Source: GCA-2693325 sp964011675 (GTDB lineage: Bacteria; Latescibacterota; UBA2968; UBA8231). From it: a DNA stretch of 64,000 nucleotides. Location: NCBI GenBank assembly GCA_964011675.1, contig CAXGPR010000001.1, forward strand, positions 1 to 64,000. Direction: 5' to 3'. Shown here piece after piece: positions 1 to 7,833 of this stretch. Made by a program: the position numbers and the translations under genes. Under the pieces are notes generated by a model, which was not told where the DNA came from, searched no databases, and saw nothing but the letters and a program-made list of their open reading frames with translations. Positions within the stretch are counted from its first letter, which is position 1. Every line of letters starts with the position of its first letter.

Positions 1-456
1 GTCACGGCACAGCTCCAGCAGCGGAACAGCCGTCTTAAGGTTGTCTTCCAGCGGTAGATCGCTGCCGTCGTACATATGACTCGAAAAGAGATTGGGCTGG
101 CCCTCAGCGCGGCGGCGCGCTGTCTCTGCAATCAGCGGCTTGAGAAAAGAATCCACTTTTTCCGTAGTGCAGTGGTCCGTATGGAGGGCAATGTTTATAT
201 CATAGCGGTCTGCGATTCGGTGCGCGTGATCAGCTAGCGAAATGGCGCCGAGAACGGCGTCTTTCAGATTTCCCGAAGCGTGCTCGCCGCCACCAGTCGA
301 AACCTGCACTATACCATCGCTACCAGCCTCGACAAAACCCTCAATAGCCGCATTTAACGTATCCGTATTAGAAATATTGATGGCGGGGTATGCGTACTGA
401 CCGGCATTTGCTTTGTCGAGCATCTCGCAGTAGCGCTCGAAGTTAACAATCGGCAT
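1..456 (-). CDS. fba: Class II fructose-bisphosphate aldolase, N-terminal part (runs off the window)
   Basis: This would be the zinc-dependent aldolase of glycolysis and gluconeogenesis, which splits or forms fructose 1,6-bisphosphate in the cytoplasm. Only the first 152 codons are present; the rest lies beyond base 1. The protein starts MPIVNFERYCEMLD and carries the class II signature ALHTDHC, whose His and Asp are metal/catalytic residues in the family. The following YDGSDLPLEDN stretch also fits the family. An SD-like GAGAGGAT lies just upstream of the ATG at 456. The exact sugar substrate (fructose or tagatose bisphosphate) cannot be fixed from this fragment. Confidence 0.88.
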   Translation of the reverse strand, partial: MPIVNFERYCEMLDKANAGQYAYPAINISNTDTLNAAIEGFVEAGSDGIVQVSTGGGEHASGNLKDAVLGAISLADHAHRIADRYDINIALHTDHCTTEKVDSFLKPLIAETARRRAEGQPNLFSSHMYDGSDLPLEDNLKTAVPLLELCRD

Positions 457-555
457 ATAATCCTCTCGTTTTGTGCTTTTAAAGGTTATTCACGGATAAA
501 AACATAAACAATCAGGACCTATTGCGACATAGGGAACGCGCACTCGGCAGCGTGG

Positions 556-1365
556 TCAGTTGGTAAGCGAAGCGATCAAATCGTCTACGTCAAACACAAA
601 ACCAAACGCCAGCGCCACCCGCCAAAGCGCAATTTCTTTACACCATTCCTCGCGCGCAGTTTCTCTATTTTCTACAGCGGTCACCGCCTGACGCAGCGCC
701 GAACACATCAGCCCGTGCTTGCTCATATCGGCCATACCCCCCGGCGAAAGAAGCAAGCACCAATTAATGGCAAAACCTGCATAAATAAGGTGGTTTATAT
801 TTCGCCCTCGACAGAGAGCAAAAAGTTGCTGCGCGTTTTCGGCCACACCCTCATCTCCGACCGGACGCGACTCTTCCATGAAGTCGAGTTCGGCAAACCC
901 CCTGCGCACATCCTCTCGGTTGTGCTGGCCCACAAAGACTCTATCATTGCGCAGCGCCCGTAACCGGTTCATAATCGGATCAGAAACCGCCTGATCAGGC
1001 ATGGGCAATGGCTCTCCGGCCTGAGCAAGGGCCAGGCGATAGCCGGGATACTGGTCGTAGTAACGCCCTCCACCGACCACGTGAAAGACGGGAAGTTCAG
1101 AATCTCGCACGGCCGTCAACAAAGGAGGGAAAACCTCCTCGGCAATCTGTTTAGCGCGCGGCATATATTCCACGGCTCGGTGCCAGCCGGGAAAATCCTC
1201 ACGCTCTCCTGTATCCCATGCATGCATAACAACCAGCGCCGTATGCCCCCGCGCTAGATCGACATCCTCACTTTGCCACCCTCCGTAACCCTCTGCGGGC
1301 ACTTTGAGAGAAAAATCCGCATCAAACTGCTGGTAATAATGCGCGCGCAGACGGTATGTAGACAT
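556..1365 (-). CDS. Isochorismatase-like cysteine hydrolase family protein
   Basis: The 269-residue protein has the alpha/beta fold pattern of the isochorismatase/nicotinamidase family. Its best anchor is the segment LIYAGFAINWCLLL, where the family has its nucleophilic Cys (around residue 203). The family's N-terminal catalytic Asp and its mid-protein Lys are not obvious. The expected Asp position reads V-V-M-H, with an Asp three residues later, and no Lys occurs between residues 140 and 185. Activity is therefore uncertain and the substrate is unknown. The ATG at 1365 follows a GGAGAG ribosome site. The gene stands alone on minus, downstream of the PII gene and its terminator. Confidence 0.7.
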   Translation of the reverse strand: MSTYRLRAHYYQQFDADFSLKVPAEGYGGWQSEDVDLARGHTALVVMHAWDTGEREDFPGWHRAVEYMPRAKQIAEEVFPPLLTAVRDSELPVFHVVGGGRYYDQYPGYRLALAQAGEPLPMPDQAVSDPIMNRLRALRNDRVFVGQHNREDVRRGFAELDFMEESRPVGDEGVAENAQQLFALCRGRNINHLIYAGFAINWCLLLSPGGMADMSKHGLMCSALRQAVTAVENRETAREEWCKEIALWRVALAFGFVFDVDDLIASLTN

Positions 1366-1381
1366 AGCTCTCCGTATACAG

Positions 1382-1414
1382 AAAAGCCGCTCGCCCGAGT
1401 AATGGGAGAGCGGC
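1382..1414 (-). terminator. Rho-independent terminator of the PII gene
   Basis: On the minus strand GCCGCTC pairs with GAGCGGC. After one mismatch CCC pairs with GGG around a short loop, and a TTTT run follows. It lies 27 bases after the PII stop codon and before the start of the isochorismatase-like gene. Confidence 0.75.
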
Positions 1415-1440
1415 CTAGGTAAGTATTTTATGCAATTAGC

Positions 1441-1785
1441 TTATATCGCAGCATCACCCGTTTCCCCAGTACGAATTCGAACAACCTCATCAACGGGCAA
1501 AACAAAGACCTTGCCATCGCCAATCTTACCCGAGTTTGCCGCTTCGCGCACGGCACCGACAGCTGGCTCGACAAGATCATCTCCGACGACGGCCTCAACT
1601 TCTAATTTGGGCGTGAAATCGATGGTATATTCGGCCCCACGATACAGCTCTTTGTGTCCTTTCTGACGCCCAAATCCCTTTACCTCAGTGACCGTCATAC
1701 CCATGATACCCAACTCGCTTAATGCATCTTTTACTTTTTCCAATGCATTGGGACGCACGACACATTTTAATAGTTTCACATTCAT
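1441..1785 (-). CDS. Nitrogen regulatory protein PII (GlnB/GlnK family)
   Basis: This is a 114-residue trimeric signal protein that senses 2-oxoglutarate and ATP/ADP and controls nitrogen assimilation targets. The family signatures are clear: GMTVTEVKGFGRQKG, then ELYRGAEY with the T-loop Tyr (residue 53 here, equivalent to Tyr51 of E. coli GlnB), and the C-terminal GKIGDGKVFV and RIRTGE segments. The start at 1785 is chosen because GGAGGATG precedes it and the protein then aligns at full length; an upstream in-frame ATG at 1818 would add 11 unrelated residues. No ammonium transporter or glutamine synthetase gene adjoins it, so GlnB and GlnK cannot be told apart. Confidence 0.95.
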   Translation of the reverse strand: MNVKLLKCVVRPNALEKVKDALSELGIMGMTVTEVKGFGRQKGHKELYRGAEYTIDFTPKLEVEAVVGDDLVEPAVGAVREAANSGKIGDGKVFVLPVDEVVRIRTGETGDAAI

Positions 1786-1891
1786 CCTCCATAGTAAAGA
1801 GCACGACGACGTAAACACTCTCTGATAACATTAAACGTTCGCAACAAACCTGAATGACCAATCGTCCTACTCAGCATGCGTGCATTTTTCC

Positions 1892-1920
1892 TTGTCACCC
1901 CATTAGCCAACCGCTATTTT
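1892..1920 (+). promoter_or_regulatory. Predicted sigma70-type promoter
   Basis: TTGTCA (1892-1897) and TATTTT (1915-1920) are separated by exactly 17 bases and point at the hydroxyacid dehydrogenase gene at 2030. A small CGGCGC/GCGCCG hairpin lies just downstream in the untranslated leader. Confidence 0.45.
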
Positions 1921-2029
1921 TCCCGGCGCGGTAGGCGCCGAGGATTCACGCGCCGTGAGTATCGCCCCTCTATATAACACGCTTGGTGAATCAACTCAAG
2001 TATTTTAATCTAACCGAGGTAATGTTGCT

Positions 2030-2983
2030 ATGAAAATGGTCCTGCGAGGTCCGCTTGATAGAGAGGCCGCTCTGCGGATTGCACCCGACTTGAAAATCGT
2101 GCAAGCAGAGAACGAGGAAGCTTTCTTGGCAGCTAGCGCCGATGCGGAAATAGCCGTCATGATGAATATGGGCTGGCTCGGCGGCGGCTTTCCAGCCTAC
2201 CTCAAACGGGCCCCTCGCCTGCGCTGGTTCCACTGCTCTAGTGCCGGAGTCGACCCGTTACTATGTCCAGAATTCCTCTCTTCTGACGTCATAATGACCT
2301 GTGCCAAAGGGAGTCCCATAGGCCCACTACTGGCCGAACACGCATTTGCGCTCATCCTGTCTCTGACGCGCGGGATCGCCGCTAATGTGCGTCTCAACCG
2401 CTGGGATAGCGGATCAGATGGAGCCCAATCCGCGTATGAATTGGGCGGTAAGACGCTTGGGATAGTCGGCTACGGCGGCGTGGGCACCGCCCTTGCTCAG
2501 CGCGCGCGCGCTTTCAATATGGACGTCCTTGCCGTTCGTCGACACCCCCAGCCCCACGGCGAAACCACGCAGTGGGGAATGGATCGATTTGACGAAATGC
2601 TCAAACAAGCCGACATCGTCGTAGTAACCGTGCCACACACCCCAGAGACAGAGGGCCTCTTTGATGCGGCAGCGTTTTCCACTATGAAAAAAAGCGCCCT
2701 ATTGATCACCGTCGGACGCGGACAGACGGTGCAAACCGACGCGCTAGTCGACGCACTAAACGAGGGATCTATTGGCGGCGCCGGGCTCGACGTAGTCGAC
2801 CCTGAACCCCTGCCGGGCAATCATCCACTCTGGTCTTGCCCCAACGCGATCATCACGCCCCACATGGCCGGCAATGCTCCAGAAAGGGCTGGCCGAAACC
2901 AAGAGCTCGTCCTAGAAAACCTCCGCCGCTATGTCGCGGGGCAACCGCTCTTGAGCACCGTAGATAAAACCTTAGGCTACTAG
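2030..2983 (+). CDS. D-2-hydroxyacid dehydrogenase family protein (NAD(P)-dependent)
   Basis: The protein should reduce 2-oxoacids or oxidise D-2-hydroxyacids in the cytoplasm. It has 317 residues, the usual length. The Rossmann segment TLGIVGYGGVGTALAQ lies near residue 140. The catalytic Arg is in TVGRGQ, the Glu in DVVDPEPLPGNHPLW and the His in ITPHMAGN, all in the expected order. ATG 2030 follows a GAGG site; an in-frame ATG two codons later is also possible. The 3' end overlaps the convergent amidohydrolase gene by four bases. Glyoxylate/hydroxypyruvate reductase is one possible role; the substrate is not readable from sequence. Confidence 0.9.
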   Translation: MKMVLRGPLDREAALRIAPDLKIVQAENEEAFLAASADAEIAVMMNMGWLGGGFPAYLKRAPRLRWFHCSSAGVDPLLCPEFLSSDVIMTCAKGSPIGPLLAEHAFALILSLTRGIAANVRLNRWDSGSDGAQSAYELGGKTLGIVGYGGVGTALAQRARAFNMDVLAVRRHPQPHGETTQWGMDRFDEMLKQADIVVVTVPHTPETEGLFDAAAFSTMKKSALLITVGRGQTVQTDALVDALNEGSIGGAGLDVVDPEPLPGNHPLWSCPNAIITPHMAGNAPERAGRNQELVLENLRRYVAGQPLLSTVDKTLGY

Positions 2984-3813
2984 CCCCACCGGTAGACAGC
3001 GCGTGCATTTCCACCAAAATATCGCTGCGCCGCGACTGGTCCTTTGCCGTCGAAAAAACGGCGCACAATCGCAAATGCATCGGCAAAACTGCCCGCCCGT
3101 TCGCATACCGGCCAGTTACTACCATAAATCAGCCGCTCCGCGCCAAACACCTGCCACAGCGCTTCGAGGGTGGGTGCATAAAAGCCATCCTCTGTCGGTG
3201 CCGGCTGCTGCGTGCTCTGCTCCATAACTGCTGAGACTTTCATATAAACATTGTCGTGCTGGCTCAGTCGTTCAATGCCCGCGACCCATGCTTCATTAGG
3301 TAACGAACCGTCGATGGGCACGTGCCCAATGTGATTGATGACTATGCGCAGCGCAGGCAGCGACTCGGCAAGCGTCATGAGCGTAGGGAACTGATCCGTT
3401 CCCAACAGCACGTCCAGCACCAAATCGCGACTGGCCAACAGCGCCATATCGCGTAAGAAATCGCCCTCCGGCTCTGCGGTAAAGTAACCTGAACCACAGC
3501 GAATACCGCAGAAACGCGGATGATCGGCATAGCGAGCCAGCTCATCGGCAAATGCGTCCCGCGCCGGATCGATGTGTCCCACCAGCCCGACGATAAAGGG
3601 ATCAGCCTCAGCCAAGTCTAGGATCCACTGATTGTCTTCCAGCCAGGCACTAGCCTCCACGACCACCGTGCCGGTTACTCCTTCGGGTTCGGCCAGCGCG
3701 CGATAGTGCTCCGGCAGAACCGTGCGATATAGCTGGCCGCTATCCGGGCTGGGCCACGGCACGCCCTGAGGACGCGAGGGGTCGTAAAAATGGGTATGCG
3801 TATCAATGATCAA
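2980..3813 (-). CDS. Amidohydrolase-2 family protein (L-fuconolactonase / L-rhamnono-lactonase-like)
   Basis: A TIM-barrel hydrolase of about 277 residues in the metal-dependent amidohydrolase superfamily (COG3618-like). It starts with the metal site motif IIDTHTHFYDP, has INHIGHVP in the middle and ends with the YGSNWPVCE signature. Relatives open sugar lactones such as L-fuconolactone. No ATG is available. TTG at 3813 is preferred because an AAGGAG site sits 8 bases upstream; TTG at 3819 leaves only 2 bases. It is followed downstream by the convergent hydroxyacid dehydrogenase gene. Lactone hydrolysis plus an acid dehydrogenase would suit sugar-acid breakdown, which is an inference. Confidence 0.85.
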   Translation of the reverse strand: MIIDTHTHFYDPSRPQGVPWPSPDSGQLYRTVLPEHYRALAEPEGVTGTVVVEASAWLEDNQWILDLAEADPFIVGLVGHIDPARDAFADELARYADHPRFCGIRCGSGYFTAEPEGDFLRDMALLASRDLVLDVLLGTDQFPTLMTLAESLPALRIVINHIGHVPIDGSLPNEAWVAGIERLSQHDNVYMKVSAVMEQSTQQPAPTEDGFYAPTLEALWQVFGAERLIYGSNWPVCERAGSFADAFAIVRRFFDGKGPVAAQRYFGGNARAVYRWG

Positions 3814-3827
3814 GCGCAATGCTCCTT

Positions 3828-4886
3828 TTAAAATTGTTCCATTGTCGAGGCGATGCGTTCCACGAAGGCCCGTACATCTTCTTCTGTGGTGTCAAAGGAC
3901 GTCATCCATCGCACTTCGCCGCGCGCAGCGTCCCACACATAGAAAAAGGAATGTTCCTGCAGCAGAGGAATGACGGCTTGGGGAAGACGGGCAAAGACGG
4001 CGTTGGCTTCGGCTCTCTGCATGACTTCTACGCCGGGAATTTTTCGGACCATCGACTCGAGCTTCCTCGCCATAGCATTGGCATGTGCTGCGCTCCTAAA
4101 CCACAGATCTCCTTCTAATAGCGCCGAAAACTGAGCGGATATAAAGCGCATTTTAGACGCCAACTGCATGCCTTGTTTTCGCGCATAGCGATAGTCTTCA
4201 GCTAGCGCCTCGTTGAAAAAAACGACAGCCTCACCTAGCAGCAGGCCATTTTTCGTCCCGCCAAAAGACAGCACGTCCACGCCGACATCTGCACTAATTG
4301 CCCGCAACTCCACGTCTAGTGCCGCAGCCGCATTCGCAAAACGGGCACCATCGACGTGTAAAAAAAGCCCCAAATCGCGTGCACATTCAGACAGTGCCGC
4401 CATTTCTTCAGGCCGGTAAACAGTACCTAATTCCGTTGTCTGTGTAATCGATACAACGCGCGGTCGCACCTGGTGCTCGTCAAGCCGCCCACCCAATCGA
4501 GCACGTACCTGGTCTGGAGATATCTTACCGTCATCGGTCGGCAGCGTCAGTAGCTTTACCCCTCCGATCTGTTCCGGTGCACCGCATTCATCAATGTGCA
4601 AATGAGAGGTTTCCGCACATAGGACCGCTTCAAACGAACGCGTTAACGAACCCAGCGCCGTGACGTTAGCTCCCGTTCCATTGAAAACGAAAAAAGGCTG
4701 TGCGGATTGGCCAAAATGCCGGCGCATATGCCTCTCGGCATCGCGTGTAAAGCGGTCGTCGCCATAGGAATGCACGTGCCCAACGTTAGCCCCCACCAGC
4801 GCCTGTAAAACCTCGGGGTGAACCCCTGCGTGGTTATCGCTGCCGAATCCCTTTTCAATTGCAGGATATTCCATGTATGCGTTCAA
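3828..4886 (-). CDS. ltaE: Low-specificity L-threonine aldolase (PLP-dependent)
   Basis: The enzyme cleaves L-threonine or allo-threonine to glycine and acetaldehyde. Its 352 residues are of fold type I. Near the N-terminus are FGSDNHAGVHPEV and GHVHSYGDD; the cofactor Asp/Arg region is FLHVDGARFANA. The PLP-binding Lys lies in SFGGTKNG (about residue 212), the signature of the bacterial low-specificity group. The start at 4886 has an AAGGAA site; an ATG four codons downstream is possible. The gene lies 9 bases upstream of the amidohydrolase gene and is likely cotranscribed with it. Confidence 0.9.
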   Translation of the reverse strand: MNAYMEYPAIEKGFGSDNHAGVHPEVLQALVGANVGHVHSYGDDRFTRDAERHMRRHFGQSAQPFFVFNGTGANVTALGSLTRSFEAVLCAETSHLHIDECGAPEQIGGVKLLTLPTDDGKISPDQVRARLGGRLDEHQVRPRVVSITQTTELGTVYRPEEMAALSECARDLGLFLHVDGARFANAAAALDVELRAISADVGVDVLSFGGTKNGLLLGEAVVFFNEALAEDYRYARKQGMQLASKMRFISAQFSALLEGDLWFRSAAHANAMARKLESMVRKIPGVEVMQRAEANAVFARLPQAVIPLLQEHSFFYVWDAARGEVRWMTSFDTTEEDVRAFVERIASTMEQF

Positions 4887-4912
4887 AGTTCCTTTCTTCT
4901 TTAAGCCGGGGG

Positions 4913-7645
4913 TTAGTGGGCTTCTAGCCAGTCGCGCCCCTTGCCCATTTCCACTTCTATGGGCACGTCCATAGGCAGCGCTTCGCGCATGGCCTGCTCT
5001 ATTTTTGAAGGCACGCTGTCCATTTCGCTCACGTGCAGATCAAATACGAGCTCGTCATGCACCTGCAGGAGCATCTTACTCTGCGCCCCACGCAGTTCAT
5101 CGTGAATTCGGCTCATCGCCAGTTTAATCATATCGGCAGCCGAACCCTGTATCCGCGTGTTGATTGCGTTGCGCTCTGCTCCCTTGCGCGTGTTCCCATT
5201 GCGCGAGTTAATATCGCGAAGATAGCGGCGGCGGCCGGTCACCGTTTCTACATACCCTTTCTCCCGGGCGAATTCCACCGTCTCATCAATATAATTCTCA
5301 ACCCCGGGATACTGAGCGAAATACTGCTTAATCAGCTCAGCCGCTTCAAAGCGATTGATATCGAGCCGTTCGGCCAGGCCAAAAGCCGAGATGCCGTATA
5401 TGATACCGAAGTTAACCGTCTTGGCCTGCCGGCGCATATCATCCGTAACACCTTCGGCCTCTACGCCGTAAATCTTCATTGCCGTCGTCATATGAATATC
5501 ACCCCCCTCGCGAAAGGTCTGCAGCATATCCACATCGGCGCTCAGTTCGGCAGCCACGCGCAGCTCTATTTGCGAATAATCGGCCGAGAGCAGGACGTAG
5601 TCATCACCACGCGGCACAAACGCGCGACGGATCTCGCGGCCCTGCTGCGAGCGAATCGGGATGGTCTGCAGGTTGGGACTGTGCGACTGCATGCGCCCGG
5701 TCGCCGTAACGGCCTGCTCATAACTGGTATGTACGCGCCCCGTCTCGCTAAAGACCGTACCGGGCAACATGTCTATATAGGTGGACTTAAGCTTGGTATG
5801 CAGACGGTAGTCTAAAACCCGCTGCGCGATTTCATGCCGATAGGCAAGCCGACGAAGCACCTGTTCTCCCGTCTGAAACTGACCTGTCTTGGCCGTGCGT
5901 CGTGCATTGGGATCCAGCTCCATCTTCTCAAAGAGGATCGAGCCTAGCTGCTGGCCCGAGTTTAGATTAAACTGTTCGCCAGCCAGTTCGTAAATCCGTG
6001 CTGCAGTCTCTTCGATGTGATCCTGAAAATCACGGGCCATCGCATCGAGTACTTCGCTCTCCATGCGCACGCCCTCGTGCTCCATCTCGACCAACACAGG
6101 TATGAGTGGACACTCTATCTCATAGAAAACGCGCCGCTGCCCCATTTCCTCAATGTTCTCTCGGAATAGTTCAGCCAGCTGCCAGGTGATGTCCGCGTCT
6201 TCGACCGCATACTCTGCGATCTCATCTAGGGGCACGAGGTTCATGCCCAGCTGCTCATCTCCCTTTTCCCCAATCAGTTCGGAGATCACAATTGGCTGAT
6301 AGTTGAGGAGCGTTTGGGCGAGGTGATCCATACCGCGACGACCGTCCGGGTCAATCAGCGCAGCCGCTAGCATCGTATCAAAAAAGGGGCCCGACACGAT
6401 GGTGCCGTGCCAACGCAGCACGCCGAGATCATACTTTAGATTATGTCCCACTTTTTCGGCCGAACCCTCAAATACGGGTCGAAACTCTTCTAGTAAGGCC
6501 AATGCCTTGGCGCGCTCTGCCGGCATGGGCACGTAAAACCCCCCGTGCGCTTCCCATGAAAAGGCGATACCGACCAGACCGCAGCGCTTGACGTCGAGGC
6601 CCGTCGTTTCAACGTCAAAGCAAAAGGCTGCCAGCCCGCTAAGCTGCTGAATCAAATCCTTGCGCTTTTCGGCCGTATCCACCAGCTCGTATCGATGCGC
6701 CACGTCGGCAATGGTCTTGAGTTCAACGGGAGGCCCCGCCTCGCCCCCGCTGGCCAGCTCGGCGAAGTCTTCCCCCAGCACGCGCTTGCCGAGCGTGTTA
6801 AACTCCAGCTCAACAAAGAGCGCGGCTAGCTTTTGTCGATCCCACGTATCGTACTCCATGGCGTCCCAGTCCTGCTCGATTGGCACGTCGCGCTCAATCG
6901 TCACCAGCTCCTTGGACAGTAAGGCCTGATCCCGATACTTTTCTACGTTCTCCTTCTGCTTGCCCTTCAGTTCGTCGACCCCTGCCAACACGGCTTCAAC
7001 GCTGCCAAAACGTGCCACGAGCTTCTGTGCCGTTTTCTCTCCTATCCCGGGGACACCGGGAATATTGTCGGAAGCATCTCCCATCAGGCCGAGGATATCA
7101 ATTACTTGGTCAATGTGTGCAATCGCCCAGCGATCCAGAATTTCGCGCACGCCCTGAATTTCGGCTTCATCCCCCGCTCTGCCCGGCTTGTATATAAACG
7201 TCTGCTCCGACACCAACTGCCCGTAGTCTTTGTCTGGAGTCACCATGTAGGTGCTAAACCCTTCTCCCTCGGCTCGCAGAGCCAGCGTTCCAATGATATC
7301 GTCTGCTTCCCAGCCAGGCATTTTTAACACGGGCATATTGAACGCCTCACAAAGCTGAAAAACGTAGGGCAAGGCCTGACTTAGATCTTCCGGCATAGCC
7401 TCGCGCTGTGCCTTGTATTCAGCATAGGCCTTGTGCCGGTGCGTGGGTTCCGGCGTATCAAAGACGGCGGCAATATGCGTGGGCTGTTCACGGTCAATAA
7501 TACTTAAGAGCGTGTTGGTAAAAGCAAAAACAGCCGAAGTATTCATGCCCTGCGAAGTCAGGCGCGGATTACGCATCAGAGCAAAGTGACCGCGATATAC
7601 CAGCGCCATACCGTCGAGTAAGAAAAGTTTTTTCTCGTCGCTCAT
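4913..7645 (-). CDS. polA: DNA polymerase I
   Basis: Repair and Okazaki-fragment polymerase of 910 residues, full length with all three domains. Residues 1-300 form the 5'-3' exonuclease (GWEADD, VTPDKDYGQLV, LMGDASDNIPGVPGIGEKTA). The proofreading 3'-5' exonuclease looks intact, with DVETTGLD at about 344, GHNLKYDLG and YAVEDAD; many bacterial PolA proteins have lost these residues. The polymerase core has motif A (ADYSQIELR), motif B (RRQAKTVNFGIIYG) and motif C (QVHDELVFD). It is divergent from the BpsA-like gene at 7834. Confidence 0.98.
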   Translation of the reverse strand: MSDEKKLFLLDGMALVYRGHFALMRNPRLTSQGMNTSAVFAFTNTLLSIIDREQPTHIAAVFDTPEPTHRHKAYAEYKAQREAMPEDLSQALPYVFQLCEAFNMPVLKMPGWEADDIIGTLALRAEGEGFSTYMVTPDKDYGQLVSEQTFIYKPGRAGDEAEIQGVREILDRWAIAHIDQVIDILGLMGDASDNIPGVPGIGEKTAQKLVARFGSVEAVLAGVDELKGKQKENVEKYRDQALLSKELVTIERDVPIEQDWDAMEYDTWDRQKLAALFVELEFNTLGKRVLGEDFAELASGGEAGPPVELKTIADVAHRYELVDTAEKRKDLIQQLSGLAAFCFDVETTGLDVKRCGLVGIAFSWEAHGGFYVPMPAERAKALALLEEFRPVFEGSAEKVGHNLKYDLGVLRWHGTIVSGPFFDTMLAAALIDPDGRRGMDHLAQTLLNYQPIVISELIGEKGDEQLGMNLVPLDEIAEYAVEDADITWQLAELFRENIEEMGQRRVFYEIECPLIPVLVEMEHEGVRMESEVLDAMARDFQDHIEETAARIYELAGEQFNLNSGQQLGSILFEKMELDPNARRTAKTGQFQTGEQVLRRLAYRHEIAQRVLDYRLHTKLKSTYIDMLPGTVFSETGRVHTSYEQAVTATGRMQSHSPNLQTIPIRSQQGREIRRAFVPRGDDYVLLSADYSQIELRVAAELSADVDMLQTFREGGDIHMTTAMKIYGVEAEGVTDDMRRQAKTVNFGIIYGISAFGLAERLDINRFEAAELIKQYFAQYPGVENYIDETVEFAREKGYVETVTGRRRYLRDINSRNGNTRKGAERNAINTRIQGSAADMIKLAMSRIHDELRGAQSKMLLQVHDELVFDLHVSEMDSVPSKIEQAMREALPMDVPIEVEMGKGRDWLEAH

Positions 7646-7833
7646 TGCAGTTCCATAGAGTGAATTATTGGGTAGCCATATACTATTCTAAGGGCCTATA
7701 TAGCACAAGCGCAGCTCCTGATAATCGCTTATCTTTTCATCAGGTGCCCAGTCCTGCGATCGGCACTCTCAGTGCATCTCTACCCACTGAACCATACGAA
7801 CTTATCTCCCATTTGATCAGACGTGTGAGCACC

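Noticed and set aside
5033..5815. Long plus-strand frame of 260 codons
   Set aside because: It lies wholly inside polA on the other strand and encodes no recognisable protein.
7645..7833. Upstream extension of the BpsA-like frame
   Set aside because: The 63 extra residues do not look like the family, and the region must hold the polA promoter.
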